From the NCBI GenBank assembly GCA_016302015.1, contig JAEDOJ010000014.1, positions 1 through 15,453 of the forward strand: a stretch of DNA of 15,453 nucleotides, read 5' to 3'. The stretch is from Oscillospiraceae bacterium. GTDB taxonomy: Bacteria > Bacillota_A > Clostridia > Oscillospirales > Oscillospiraceae. The notes beneath the pieces are model-generated. The model did not search any database, was not told where the DNA came from, and was given only the letters and a program-made list of their open reading frames with translations. The position numbers were made by a program, and so were the translations under genes. This document shows positions 7,978-14,183 of the stretch, piece by piece; the first letter of the stretch is position 1; each line of letters opens with the position of its first letter.

Positions 7978-8005
7978 ATTATAACACAGGTTCTGATATT
8001 TGCAA
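7978..8005 (-). promoter_or_regulatory. Extended -10 promoter for the PAP2-dut-ygiQ operon
   Basis: On the - strand TGTTATAAT (7986-7978) is a perfect extended -10. A partial -35, TTGCAA (8005-8000, four of six matches), lies 16 bases further up. The expected start near 7971 leaves a very short leader of about 16 bases. The -35 is inside an inverted repeat (7998-8021). Confidence 0.65.
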
Positions 8006-8021
8006 AGAGGACTTTGCAAAT
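7998..8021. repeat. Inverted repeat 1, possible operator over the leftward -35
   Basis: Perfect ten-base arms ATTTGCAAAG (7998-8007) and CTTTGCAAAT (8012-8021) flank AGGA. The left arm contains the predicted -35 of the PAP2 operon promoter. It abuts a second inverted repeat at 8021. No T-run follows and both flanking genes start here, so a terminator is unlikely. Confidence 0.55.
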
Positions 8022-8040
8022 CCCTCTTGCCAAAGAGGGA
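8021..8040. repeat. Inverted repeat 2, possible operator over the rightward -35
   Basis: Perfect eight-base arms TCCCTCTT (8021-8028) and AAGAGGGA (8033-8040) flank GCCA. The predicted -35 of the rightward promoter (TTGCCA, 8027-8032) spans the loop. It shares the AAAGAGG core with repeat 1, which starts 23 bases earlier. Confidence 0.55.
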
Positions 8041-8056
8041 CAAAAAATGTTATGAT
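8027..8056 (+). promoter_or_regulatory. Extended -10 promoter for the desulfurase-SDR pair
   Basis: TTGCCA (8027-8032, five of six matches to the -35 consensus) is followed by 18 bases and TATGAT (8051-8056), with the TG of an extended -10 at 8048-8049. The expected start near 8063 gives a leader of about 20 bases carrying the GGAG ribosome site. The -35 sits on inverted repeat 2. Confidence 0.65.
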
Positions 8057-8082
8057 AGAAAAAAAGAAAACGGAGCAATGCC

Positions 8083-9228
8083 ATGATCTACTTAGACAAC
8101 GCTGCCACCTCCTTTCCCAAGGCGCCTCTGGTCAGCGAACGAATGAAATACTATCTGGACAGCGTGGGCGTCAGCATCAACCGTGGTGTCTACGCCGCCG
8201 CTCAGGAGGCGGGACTGGAAGCCCTGACCCTCCGGGAGCAGCTTGCCGCCTTCTTCCATCACCCCGACCCCACCCATGTGATCCTCACCCCGGGCAACAC
8301 CGCCGGGCTGAATTTTGTGATCAAGGGCTGTCTCCATCCGGGAGATCATGTGCTGGTCAGCAGCATGGAGCACAACGCCGTCATGCGGCCGCTGGTGCAG
8401 TTGGGCATAGATTTTGACCGGGTGCCCTGTGACGGGGACGGTTTCCTGCAGGAGGATCAGGTGGAAGCGTTGATCCGTCCGAATACCCGGCTTTTTATCC
8501 TGAATCATGCCTCCAACGTCTGCGGCACGGTGCAGAACGCCGAAGCCGTCGGAAAGTTATGTAAACTGCATGGCATTCCGCTGGTGCTGGACGCCGCCCA
8601 GACCGCCGGTCATGTGCCTGTGGATTTTGAAGCCTTCGGGCTGAGCGCCCTGTCCGTTCCTGCCCACAAGGGGCTTCTCGGCCCTCAGGGAATCGGCGCT
8701 TTGCTGGTCACCCCGGACTTTGCCCAAGGGCTTGACCCGTTGATTGCCGGCGGCACCGGCAGCCTGTCCGATTCCGAAGACCTGCCCCCCTATATGCCCG
8801 ACCGCTTCGAGTCCGGCACGCCCAATCTGCCGGGAATCTACGGCTGGTCGGCGGCAATGGATTATGTAAACCAAATTGGTTTACATAATCTCCGCAGTCA
8901 TGAGGAAGCCCTGACTCTGAGAATGCTGGACGGTCTGAAGGGTCTGCCCAACCTCCGGCTGGTGGGAACCGGGGACATGGCTCGTCGGGTGGGCGTCATT
9001 GCGGTGGATTTCTTAAAGGAGGACAATGCTCAGATCGCCGACCGTCTGGAGCAGGAGTTCGGCATTCTCACCCGCTGCGGTATGCACTGCGCCCCCTCGG
9101 CGCACAAAACCCTGAATACCTTTCCCCAGGGCGTCGTCCGCTTCTCCGTGGGCTATGGCACCACGGAGGAGGAAATTGATCAGGCATTAGCTGCCATTGC
9201 AGCCATTGTAAAGGAGGATTTACCATGA
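8083..9228 (+). CDS. Cysteine desulfurase family protein (class V aminotransferase fold)
   Basis: A 381-residue PLP enzyme that should take sulfur from cysteine, giving alanine and a persulfide. PLP-site residues are visible: H97 (SMEHNAV), D170 and Q173 (LDAAQTAGH) and the Schiff-base lysine K196 in SVPAHKGLLGPQG. The catalytic cysteine is likely C336 in RCGMHCAP; C332 is close by. The closing GVVRFSVGYGTTEEEID and the RCGxHCAP form point to the family I know as TIGR01977, related to but distinct from IscS and SufS. The ATG at 8083 has CGGAG seven bases ahead; an ATG five bases earlier opens only a three-codon frame. No scaffold or sulfur acceptor (IscU, SufU, TusA, ThiI) is adjacent; instead it overlaps an SDR gene by ATGA. 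A 31-base palindrome lies inside the gene at 8860-8890. Confidence 0.88.
   Translation: MIYLDNAATSFPKAPLVSERMKYYLDSVGVSINRGVYAAAQEAGLEALTLREQLAAFFHHPDPTHVILTPGNTAGLNFVIKGCLHPGDHVLVSSMEHNAVMRPLVQLGIDFDRVPCDGDGFLQEDQVEALIRPNTRLFILNHASNVCGTVQNAEAVGKLCKLHGIPLVLDAAQTAGHVPVDFEAFGLSALSVPAHKGLLGPQGIGALLVTPDFAQGLDPLIAGGTGSLSDSEDLPPYMPDRFESGTPNLPGIYGWSAAMDYVNQIGLHNLRSHEEALTLRMLDGLKGLPNLRLVGTGDMARRVGVIAVDFLKEDNAQIADRLEQEFGILTRCGMHCAPSAHKTLNTFPQGVVRFSVGYGTTEEEIDQALAAIAAIVKEDLP
8860..8890. repeat. Perfect 15-base-arm palindrome inside the desulfurase gene
   Basis: Arms GATTATGTAAACCAA (8860-8874) and TTGGTTTACATAATC (8876-8890) are exact reverse complements around a single A at 8875. The element is AT-rich (9 of 31 bases G or C) in a GC-rich gene. 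It encodes Met-Asp-Tyr-Val-Asn-Gln-Ile-Gly-Leu-His-Asn-Leu in frame, so the protein is not interrupted. It could bind a protein dimer as DNA or form a stem in RNA; function unknown. Confidence 0.8.
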
Positions 9229-10013
9229 GAATCGGAATTATCACCGGCGCAAGCTCCGGCATGGGTCGTGAGCTGGTGCTGCAGCTTCCCCAGTGGGACA
9301 AATTTGACGAGCTGTGGGTCATCGCCCGGCGGCTGGACCGTCTGGAAGCCCTGAAAACCCAGGTGCCCTTCCCCGTTCGTCCCATCCGTCTGGATTTGAC
9401 GGAGCCGGATGCCTTAACCCACTATGCCAACCTGCTGGAAGGCGCCAAGCCTGACGTGGCCTTTCTGGCCAATGTCTCCGGCTTTGGCAAATTCGGCCGG
9501 TACGACCAGATCCCCCTGTCAGATTCCCTGAAAATGATCGACCTGAACTGTAAGGCTCTGGTGGCGATCACGGAGTTGACCCTGCCCTATATGAAGCGGG
9601 GCGCAAAAATTATGCAGTTGGATTCCCTGTCCGCCTTCCAGCCGGTTCCCTATCTCAACGTCTACGGCTCCACCAAAGCCTTTGTACTCAGCTATTCCCG
9701 GAGCCTGAACCGGGAGCTGAAGCCCAGAGGCATCCGGGTCATGTCCGTAAATCCCGGCTGGGTGAAGACCGAATTTTTCGACCACGCCACCCAGACCAGC
9801 AATCAGGCGGTCACCTATTATAACCGGCTCTACGAAGCCAGCGATGTTATGTCAACCGCTCTGAAGGATCTCTACCGCACCAAAAAGGACGTTTCCATCC
9901 ACGGCTTCCCGGTGCGGTGGCAGGTGCGGATGGTCAAGCTCCTGCCCCACAGCCTTGTGATGAACATCTGGATGAAGCAGCAGAAGCACAACCACCTGCC
10001 TGACGAGGATTAA
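9225..10013 (+). CDS. Short-chain dehydrogenase/reductase (SDR)
   Basis: A 262-residue cytoplasmic NAD(P)-dependent oxidoreductase of the classical SDR superfamily. The Rossmann motif TGASSGMG is at 7-14, a variant of the NNAG motif appears as ANVSGFG (82-88), and the catalytic set is N108, S134 or S136, Y147 and K151 in YGSTK. NPGWVKTEF (176-184) is the usual motif after the active site. The arginines after the second strand (ARRLDRL, 34-40) suggest NADP(H) rather than NAD(H). Substrate cannot be told. Its ATG overlaps the desulfurase stop as ATGA and has AAGGAGG (9211-9217), so the two are co-translated. Its stop overlaps the stop of the convergent ferritin-like gene through a shared TTAA. 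Confidence 0.9.
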   Translation: MRIGIITGASSGMGRELVLQLPQWDKFDELWVIARRLDRLEALKTQVPFPVRPIRLDLTEPDALTHYANLLEGAKPDVAFLANVSGFGKFGRYDQIPLSDSLKMIDLNCKALVAITELTLPYMKRGAKIMQLDSLSAFQPVPYLNVYGSTKAFVLSYSRSLNRELKPRGIRVMSVNPGWVKTEFFDHATQTSNQAVTYYNRLYEASDVMSTALKDLYRTKKDVSIHGFPVRWQVRMVKLLPHSLVMNIWMKQQKHNHLPDED

Positions 10014-10462
10014 GCCAGCCCCTCGGCGGCTCGCTGAAGCAGCCGGCAGTGGCGTTCGGCGTCCTCCGCCAGAGTGAGGAACAGAGCTTCCTGCTGGGGA
10101 TAGCGTTGGGCGGCAGTCCGGTATTCCCGGGCCGCCGCCTGTTCTGCCTCATAGCGGCTCCGCAGAGCGGCGTGGAAGTCTCGTTTCCCCTCGGCGCTGC
10201 CGCTGAAAATCTGATCTCGCCGTCCATAGAGCAGCCAGCGCAGCCCCTGCAGCTTTCGGATGTGGGCTGCCTCCTCCGCCGCCATGGTTCGGAACAGCCG
10301 CCCCAGGCGTCTGCTCTGCCCCGCCATGGCAAGGTAGCTTCGCCGGGCTCCCATGCAGCTCGCAATCCAGTCCTCCAGCGCAGTCTCCGGTATTTCCGTT
10401 CCGGGCTTCCGCAAAACCCGCTGCCATACCCTCTGTACCGCCTCGGAATCATAAATATCCAC
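10010..10462 (-). CDS. Ferritin-like domain protein (rubrerythrin-like), metal site incomplete
   Basis: A 150-residue, highly helical, Arg/Ala/Glu-rich protein whose repeated helix pairs resemble the ferritin-like fold. The first half has MAAEEAAHIRKL (60-71), with the ExxH ligand pattern at E64 and H67. The second half has YEAEQAAAREY (104-114) and LAEDAERHCRLL (131-142), where H138 is present but the position three before it is Ala, not Glu. The expected helix-1 glutamate near R40-R41 is also missing. A full di-iron site is therefore doubtful. I chose the GTG at 10462 because AAGGAGGG sits just ahead and no in-frame ATG has a site. A TGACAT palindrome lies in its upstream region. It may be an iron or oxidative-stress protein or a structural relative that has lost the metal; the family call is moderate. 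Confidence 0.62.
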   Translation of the reverse strand: MDIYDSEAVQRVWQRVLRKPGTEIPETALEDWIASCMGARRSYLAMAGQSRRLGRLFRTMAAEEAAHIRKLQGLRWLLYGRRDQIFSGSAEGKRDFHAALRSRYEAEQAAAREYRTAAQRYPQQEALFLTLAEDAERHCRLLQRAAEGLA

Positions 10463-10482
10463 GAAATCTCCCTCCTTTTTCC

Positions 10483-10497
10483 TGACATTCTATGTCA
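10483..10497. promoter_or_regulatory. Short palindrome, possible operator between ferritin-like gene and uppP
   Basis: TGACAT, three bases, ATGTCA: perfect six-base arms. It lies about 20 bases before the GTG of the ferritin-like gene and about 30 bases upstream of the uppP -35. On the - strand it contains a TAGAAT that could be a -10, but no good -35 is in place. No known operator is recognised. Confidence 0.35.
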
Positions 10498-10525
10498 AAT
10501 TTTTCACTTTCGTGCCCAGAAATTT

Positions 10526-10554
10526 TTGACAGGGGGAAAAAAGTATGCTATACT
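10526..10554 (+). promoter_or_regulatory. Strong sigma-A promoter for uppP
   Basis: TTGACA (10526-10531), a 17-base spacer and TATACT (10549-10554), with TG at 10546-10547 making it an extended -10. The expected start near 10561 leaves a leader of about 37 bases ending in a purine-rich ribosome site, AAAGAGG. Confidence 0.85.
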
Positions 10555-10597
10555 CCTATCGCTACGCATAGCATGAAGAAAGAAAAGAGGTTCGTCT

Positions 10598-11500
10598 ATG
10601 AGCGTAATTGAATGGTTAAAAGTGCTGGTTCTCGGCATTGTGGAAGGAATCACCGAATGGCTGCCCATCAGCAGCACCGGCCACCTGATTCTGGTGGACG
10701 CGTTTTGGAAGACCCAAAGCTCCGTGATGACGGAAGAGTTCATGGAAATGTTCGACGTCGTCATCCAGTTGGGGGCAATTATGGCCGTGGTGGTGCTGTA
10801 TTTTAAAAAGCTCTGGCCCTTCCACAGCAAAAAGCGCCGTCCCCGCCGTTCCTGGTTTGCCGAGCACAGCTCCAACGGGTTTGTAGGCGGTGTGCAGGAC
10901 TTCTGCGACAACCATTGCTACATGGACAAAATTGTCCTGTGGCTGAAAATTGCCGTCTCCTGTCTTCCTGCAATTCTTGTGGGTCTGCCTCTGGACGACT
11001 GGCTGGACGAGAATCTCTATACCCCTGTGGTGGTCGCCCTGATGCTGATCCTCTACGGCGTTGCCTTCCTCTTTATTGAGCGGTACAATCGGCATCGCAA
11101 GCCCCGGATCAGCACCCTGGCGGAGCTGACCTGGAAGGACGCGGCCCTGATCGGCGTATTTCAGGTGCTGGCGCTGATTCCCGGCACCTCCCGCTCCGGC
11201 GCTACCATTTTAGGCGGCATTCTCATCGGCGCTTCCCGGGGTCTGGCTGCGGAATATACCTTCTTCCTGGCGATCCCGGTGATGTTCGGCGCTTCCCTGC
11301 TGAAGCTGGTGAAGTTCGGTCTGGGCTTCACGGGCACCCAGCTCGGCGTTCTCCTGCTGGGCATGGCGGTGGCCTTCGCCGTGTCCATCATTGCCATCAA
11401 GTTTTTGGTGGATTATATCAAGAAGCACGATTTCTCCGTGTTCGGCTGGTACCGCATTGTCTTGGGTGCGCTGGTGCTGATCTACGGACTTGTAGCGTAA
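10598..11500 (+). CDS. uppP: Undecaprenyl-diphosphatase (UppP/BacA)
   Basis: This integral membrane enzyme dephosphorylates undecaprenyl pyrophosphate to undecaprenyl phosphate, the carrier lipid for peptidoglycan and teichoic acid, and its family is known for bacitracin resistance. Both signature regions are present: GIVEGITEWLPISSTGH (13-29) with the paired glutamates E16 and E20 and H29, and PGTSRSGATILGG (195-207) with the essential-type arginine R199. Several hydrophobic segments follow the usual pattern. At 300 residues it is longer than the roughly 270-residue norm because the loop at about 72-112 carries a basic stretch (KKRRPRRSW) and two cysteines (C103, C107). It is monocistronic, with its own strong promoter and terminator. 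Confidence 0.96.
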   Translation: MSVIEWLKVLVLGIVEGITEWLPISSTGHLILVDAFWKTQSSVMTEEFMEMFDVVIQLGAIMAVVVLYFKKLWPFHSKKRRPRRSWFAEHSSNGFVGGVQDFCDNHCYMDKIVLWLKIAVSCLPAILVGLPLDDWLDENLYTPVVVALMLILYGVAFLFIERYNRHRKPRISTLAELTWKDAALIGVFQVLALIPGTSRSGATILGGILIGASRGLAAEYTFFLAIPVMFGASLLKLVKFGLGFTGTQLGVLLLGMAVAFAVSIIAIKFLVDYIKKHDFSVFGWYRIVLGALVLIYGLVA

Positions 11501-11505
11501 AATGA

Positions 11506-11539
11506 ACCCCTGCTCTCACCGAGCAGGGGTCGCTTTTTT
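11506..11539. terminator. Rho-independent terminator after uppP
   Basis: Perfect ten-base stem ACCCCTGCTC (11506-11515) with GAGCAGGGGT (11521-11530), five-base loop, then CGC and six Ts. It begins six bases after the uppP stop and lies between the convergent uppP and clpC-like genes. On the - strand the downstream run is only TTCATTTT, so it may also serve clpC, less efficiently. Confidence 0.88.
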
Positions 11540-11542
11540 CGG

Positions 11543-13819
11543 TCAGGACAGTGCCAGATTGTCCTCCTTCACCTGGACAGTAACGGAAGAAACTACCTTC
11601 TCGTCCAATAATCGGTCAGCCATGGGCGCCTCCAGCCGGGAGCGGATCAAGTGCCGCAGGGCTCTGGCGCCGCTGGCTTTGCCCTGACATTTTTTTGCCA
11701 GCCAGGAAACCACCTCCGGCGCCCACGTAACCTCCAGCTGCTGTTTTCGACCCCGTTTTTGCAGATCCTCAAGTTGCATCCGGGCAATTTTCTCAAGCTC
11801 TGCCTCTCCAAGGGGGCAAAAGGCCGCAATACAGTCAATTCTGCCCAGAAATTCCGGGGAAAACCGCTCCCGCAGCGCCTGCATGGTCACATCCTCCGGA
11901 GTTTTCTCAAAGCCCAAGGCTCCCCTGCCCGCATACTGACTGCCCAGATTGGAGGTCATAACCAGCAGGGTATTCCGAAAATCCACCTGCCGCCCCTCGG
12001 AGTCTGTCAGAATGCCGTCCTCCAGAACCTGTAGCAGCAGGCCGCTGATGTCCCGATGGGCTTTCTCCAGCTCGTCCAGCAGCACCAGAGAATAGGGCTG
12101 TCTGCGAACCTTCTCGGAAAGCTGTCCCCCTTCCTCGTGGCCCACATAGCCGGGAGGCGCACCGATCAGGCGGGAAACGGAATATTTCTCCATATATTCC
12201 GACATATCAATGCGGATCATCGCCCTTTCGCTGCCGTAGACCGCCTCCGCCAGAGCCTTGCACAGCTCCGTTTTTCCAACCCCCGTGGGGCCGGTAAACA
12301 GCATGGCGGCAACGGGACGCTTGGCCTCCGCCAGACCCGACCGTCCCCGGCGCACGGCCTCCGCCGCGGCATGGACGGCCTTGTCCTGCCCCACCACCCG
12401 CCGGGACAAAATGGCTTCCAAATCCCGCAGCCGCTGTTTCTCCGTCATGGAGACCGTTCCCGCAGGAATTCCCGTGCGGTTGGAGATCACCGCCGCAATG
12501 TCCCGGGGCTGCACCTTGGGCATCACGGCGGGAGTTTTCTTATAACGCTGCATTTTGTCCCTGAGTCTGGCGGCCTGCTCATACCGCCCCTGACGCACCG
12601 CCTCCTGCAGGGCGTTTTCCAGATCCTGCAGCTCCTCCGATCGGCCGCCCACCGCACGGTTCATCACCGCCGCCGCTGCGCCCTCGTCCAGCAGATCCAC
12701 CGCCTTGTCCGGCAAAAACCGGTCGGTAAGATACCGGCAGGACAGCTCCACCGCCGCCTGTATGGCGTCCTCCCCGATGGCAATTTTATGGTGAGCCTCC
12801 AGCGCCGGACGCAGTCCCTCCAGAATTTCCACGGTTTCCTCTTTGGTAGGCTCCCGCACCTGAATGGGGCGGAACCGCCGTTCCAAAGCCGCGTCCTTTT
12901 CAATGTGTTTTCGGTATTCCGTCATGGTGGTGGCGCCGATGAGCTGCAGCTCCCCTCTGCCCAACGCCGGTTTCAGCAGATTTGCCGCATCAATGGCGCC
13001 CTCCGCCGCTCCCGCGCCGATGAGGGTATGCATCTCGTCCACAAAGAGAATGATATTCTGCACCCGCCGCACCTCTGCCAGAATGTCCCGAATCCGTTCC
13101 TCAAACTCCCCCCGGTACTTGGTGCCTGCAATGATGCTGGCCATATCCAGACGGAACAGCCGTTTTCCACGGAGCTGCTCCGGCACCCGTCCCGCCGCAA
13201 TATACTGGGCCACGCCCTCCACAATGGCGGTTTTTCCCACGCCCGGCTCTCCGATCAGCGCCGGGTTGTTCTTATGCTTCCGGGAGAGAATTTGCAGTAC
13301 GGTTTCAATCTCCCGCCGTCTTCCGATGATCAGCTCCGTTTTTCCCGCACGTTCCACCATATCCACCCCGAACTGATCCAGCAGTCTCGTATTTTGCATT
13401 GGCGGCTCCTTTCGTCCCATGTATAAATTGGTAAAGAGAAGATCTGCGCTGACGGCACACCGCTCCAGCAGCCGGCAGGCACCGCTGTCCTCCTCCCGGA
13501 GCATGGCTGTCAGCAGGCCCTCCGGGGAAACGGGAGTTTTTTCCTTTCCCGCCCGCACCAGCGCCCGTTTTGCCCGGGTGCTCAGTCCCTGAGGCAGGGT
13601 ACTCAGGGGTCTCCCTCTGCCCCGCAGCAGTACCAGTTGTCCTGTCAGCTCCCGGTCTGTCAGCCCCTCCCATCGAAGCTGGCGGCAGGCGGCGGTCTGG
13701 GGGGTCATGGCGATCCCCACCAGCAGATGCTCCGTTCCAACGTAGCTGTGCCCCATGGCGCAGGACAGACCCCATGCCGCCTGCAGCACATGACGGGTCA
13801 TTTCATCCTGTTTTCCCAT
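11543..13819 (-). CDS. clpC: ClpC-like AAA+ ATPase, regulatory subunit of Clp protease
   Basis: A 758-residue Hsp100 unfoldase that should feed substrates to ClpP. Domains in order: Clp N-domain (about 1-135, with GTEHLLVGI at 28-36); AAA-1 with Walker A GEPGVGKT (190-197), Walker B IILFVDE (256-262) and RRFRP (314-318); a short middle domain with a UVR-like segment (about 398-428) as in ClpC; AAA-2 with Walker A GPTGVGKT (510-517) and Walker B LVLLDE (578-583). LGF at 635-637 fits the ClpP-docking loop tripeptide. The frame stays open to 13948, but the ATG at 13819 has GGGAGGAG and starts at the usual family position. It is slightly shorter than typical ClpC (about 810). It stands alone: no ctsR, mcsA or mcsB nearby, and I see no CtsR operator. 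clpC is the best symbol; a ClpE-like or ClpA-like paralogue is less likely. Confidence 0.9.
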   Translation of the reverse strand: MGKQDEMTRHVLQAAWGLSCAMGHSYVGTEHLLVGIAMTPQTAACRQLRWEGLTDRELTGQLVLLRGRGRPLSTLPQGLSTRAKRALVRAGKEKTPVSPEGLLTAMLREEDSGACRLLERCAVSADLLFTNLYMGRKEPPMQNTRLLDQFGVDMVERAGKTELIIGRRREIETVLQILSRKHKNNPALIGEPGVGKTAIVEGVAQYIAAGRVPEQLRGKRLFRLDMASIIAGTKYRGEFEERIRDILAEVRRVQNIILFVDEMHTLIGAGAAEGAIDAANLLKPALGRGELQLIGATTMTEYRKHIEKDAALERRFRPIQVREPTKEETVEILEGLRPALEAHHKIAIGEDAIQAAVELSCRYLTDRFLPDKAVDLLDEGAAAAVMNRAVGGRSEELQDLENALQEAVRQGRYEQAARLRDKMQRYKKTPAVMPKVQPRDIAAVISNRTGIPAGTVSMTEKQRLRDLEAILSRRVVGQDKAVHAAAEAVRRGRSGLAEAKRPVAAMLFTGPTGVGKTELCKALAEAVYGSERAMIRIDMSEYMEKYSVSRLIGAPPGYVGHEEGGQLSEKVRRQPYSLVLLDELEKAHRDISGLLLQVLEDGILTDSEGRQVDFRNTLLVMTSNLGSQYAGRGALGFEKTPEDVTMQALRERFSPEFLGRIDCIAAFCPLGEAELEKIARMQLEDLQKRGRKQQLEVTWAPEVVSWLAKKCQGKASGARALRHLIRSRLEAPMADRLLDEKVVSSVTVQVKEDNLALS

Positions 13820-13900
13820 AAAATCTCCTCCCGAAACAGTCTTGACCATGGCGAAAATTTCTATACCTGAAAAATTTTTTCGTTTTCTTTGTTTTACCAT

Positions 13901-13928
13901 TTGCTTTTTCCTGAAAACATGATAGAAT
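13901..13928 (+). promoter_or_regulatory. Probable extended -10 promoter for the ferredoxin gene
   Basis: TAGAAT (13923-13928) is preceded by TG at 13920-13921, an extended -10. The -35 candidate TTGCTT (13901-13906, 16-base spacer) matches only in its first half. The expected start near 13935 leaves a leader of about 30 bases with AGGAGG. No convincing promoter was found for the divergent clpC-like gene in the same gap. Confidence 0.5.
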
Positions 13929-13965
13929 GATACTGCAAACCAATACATATAGGAGGCAAACTATT

Positions 13966-14136
13966 ATGGCATACAGAATTACCGACGCATGTGCAAAGTG
14001 CGGCACCTGTGCTGACACCTGCCCTCTGGGCATCATCACCGAGGGCGACGACAAGTACGTGATCGACGCTGACCAGTGCGTAGAATGCGGCTCCTGTGCC
14101 GGCGCTTGCCCGCTGGACGCAATCGAGCAGGAGTAA
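13966..14136 (+). CDS. 2[4Fe-4S] clostridial-type ferredoxin
   Basis: A 56-residue soluble electron carrier. Two CxxCxxCxxxCP motifs bind two [4Fe-4S] clusters: C9, C12, C15, C19-P20 and C38, C41, C44, C48-P49. The length, acidic composition and internal two-fold repeat are those of the ferredoxins that serve pyruvate:ferredoxin oxidoreductase and hydrogenase in anaerobes. The start is the ATG at 13966 with AGGAGG at 13951-13956; an open frame further upstream has no ribosome site. It is transcribed divergently from the clpC-like gene. The stop is followed 14 bases later by a GC-rich hairpin, so it probably has its own short, abundant mRNA with some read-through to the next gene. Confidence 0.96.
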   Translation: MAYRITDACAKCGTCADTCPLGIITEGDDKYVIDADQCVECGSCAGACPLDAIEQE

Positions 14137-14150
14137 TCCTCAGAAAAGAT

Positions 14151-14181
14151 AACCGGCCTGTTTCCGCAGGCCGGTTGTTTT
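14151..14181 (+). terminator. Hairpin after the ferredoxin gene, likely partial terminator
   Basis: Perfect ten-base stem AACCGGCCTG (14151-14160) with CAGGCCGGTT (14167-14176) around a six-base loop, followed by GTTTTCT. The T-run is short and interrupted, which may allow read-through. The hairpin ends seven bases before the first possible ATG of the next gene, so it might also affect translation start there. Confidence 0.65.
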
Positions 14182-14183
14182 CT

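Noticed and set aside
8078..8086. Three-codon ORF (ATG CCA TGA) overlapping the desulfurase start
   Set aside because: The GGAG ribosome site is only two to three bases from this ATG but at proper distance from the ATG at 8083; likely coincidence.
6987..8417. 476-codon + strand open frame across the PAP2 gene and the divergent promoter region
   Set aside because: It is antisense to PAP2 and out of frame with the desulfurase, and it crosses two predicted promoters.
8860..8890. Palindrome as a BirA (biotin repressor) operator, since the arms contain TGTAAACC and GGTTTACA
   Set aside because: Known BirA sites have about 14-16 bases between these half-sites; here there are five, and no biotin gene is nearby.
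12056..13426. 456-codon + strand open frame opposite the clpC-like gene
   Set aside because: Antisense shadow of a strongly conserved AAA+ gene; no start signals and no recognisable domain.
13820..13948. 43-residue N-terminal extension of the clpC-like protein
   Set aside because: No ribosome site ahead of the upstream ATGs, it would overlap the ferredoxin promoter, and the ATG at 13819 has a strong site at the family's usual start.
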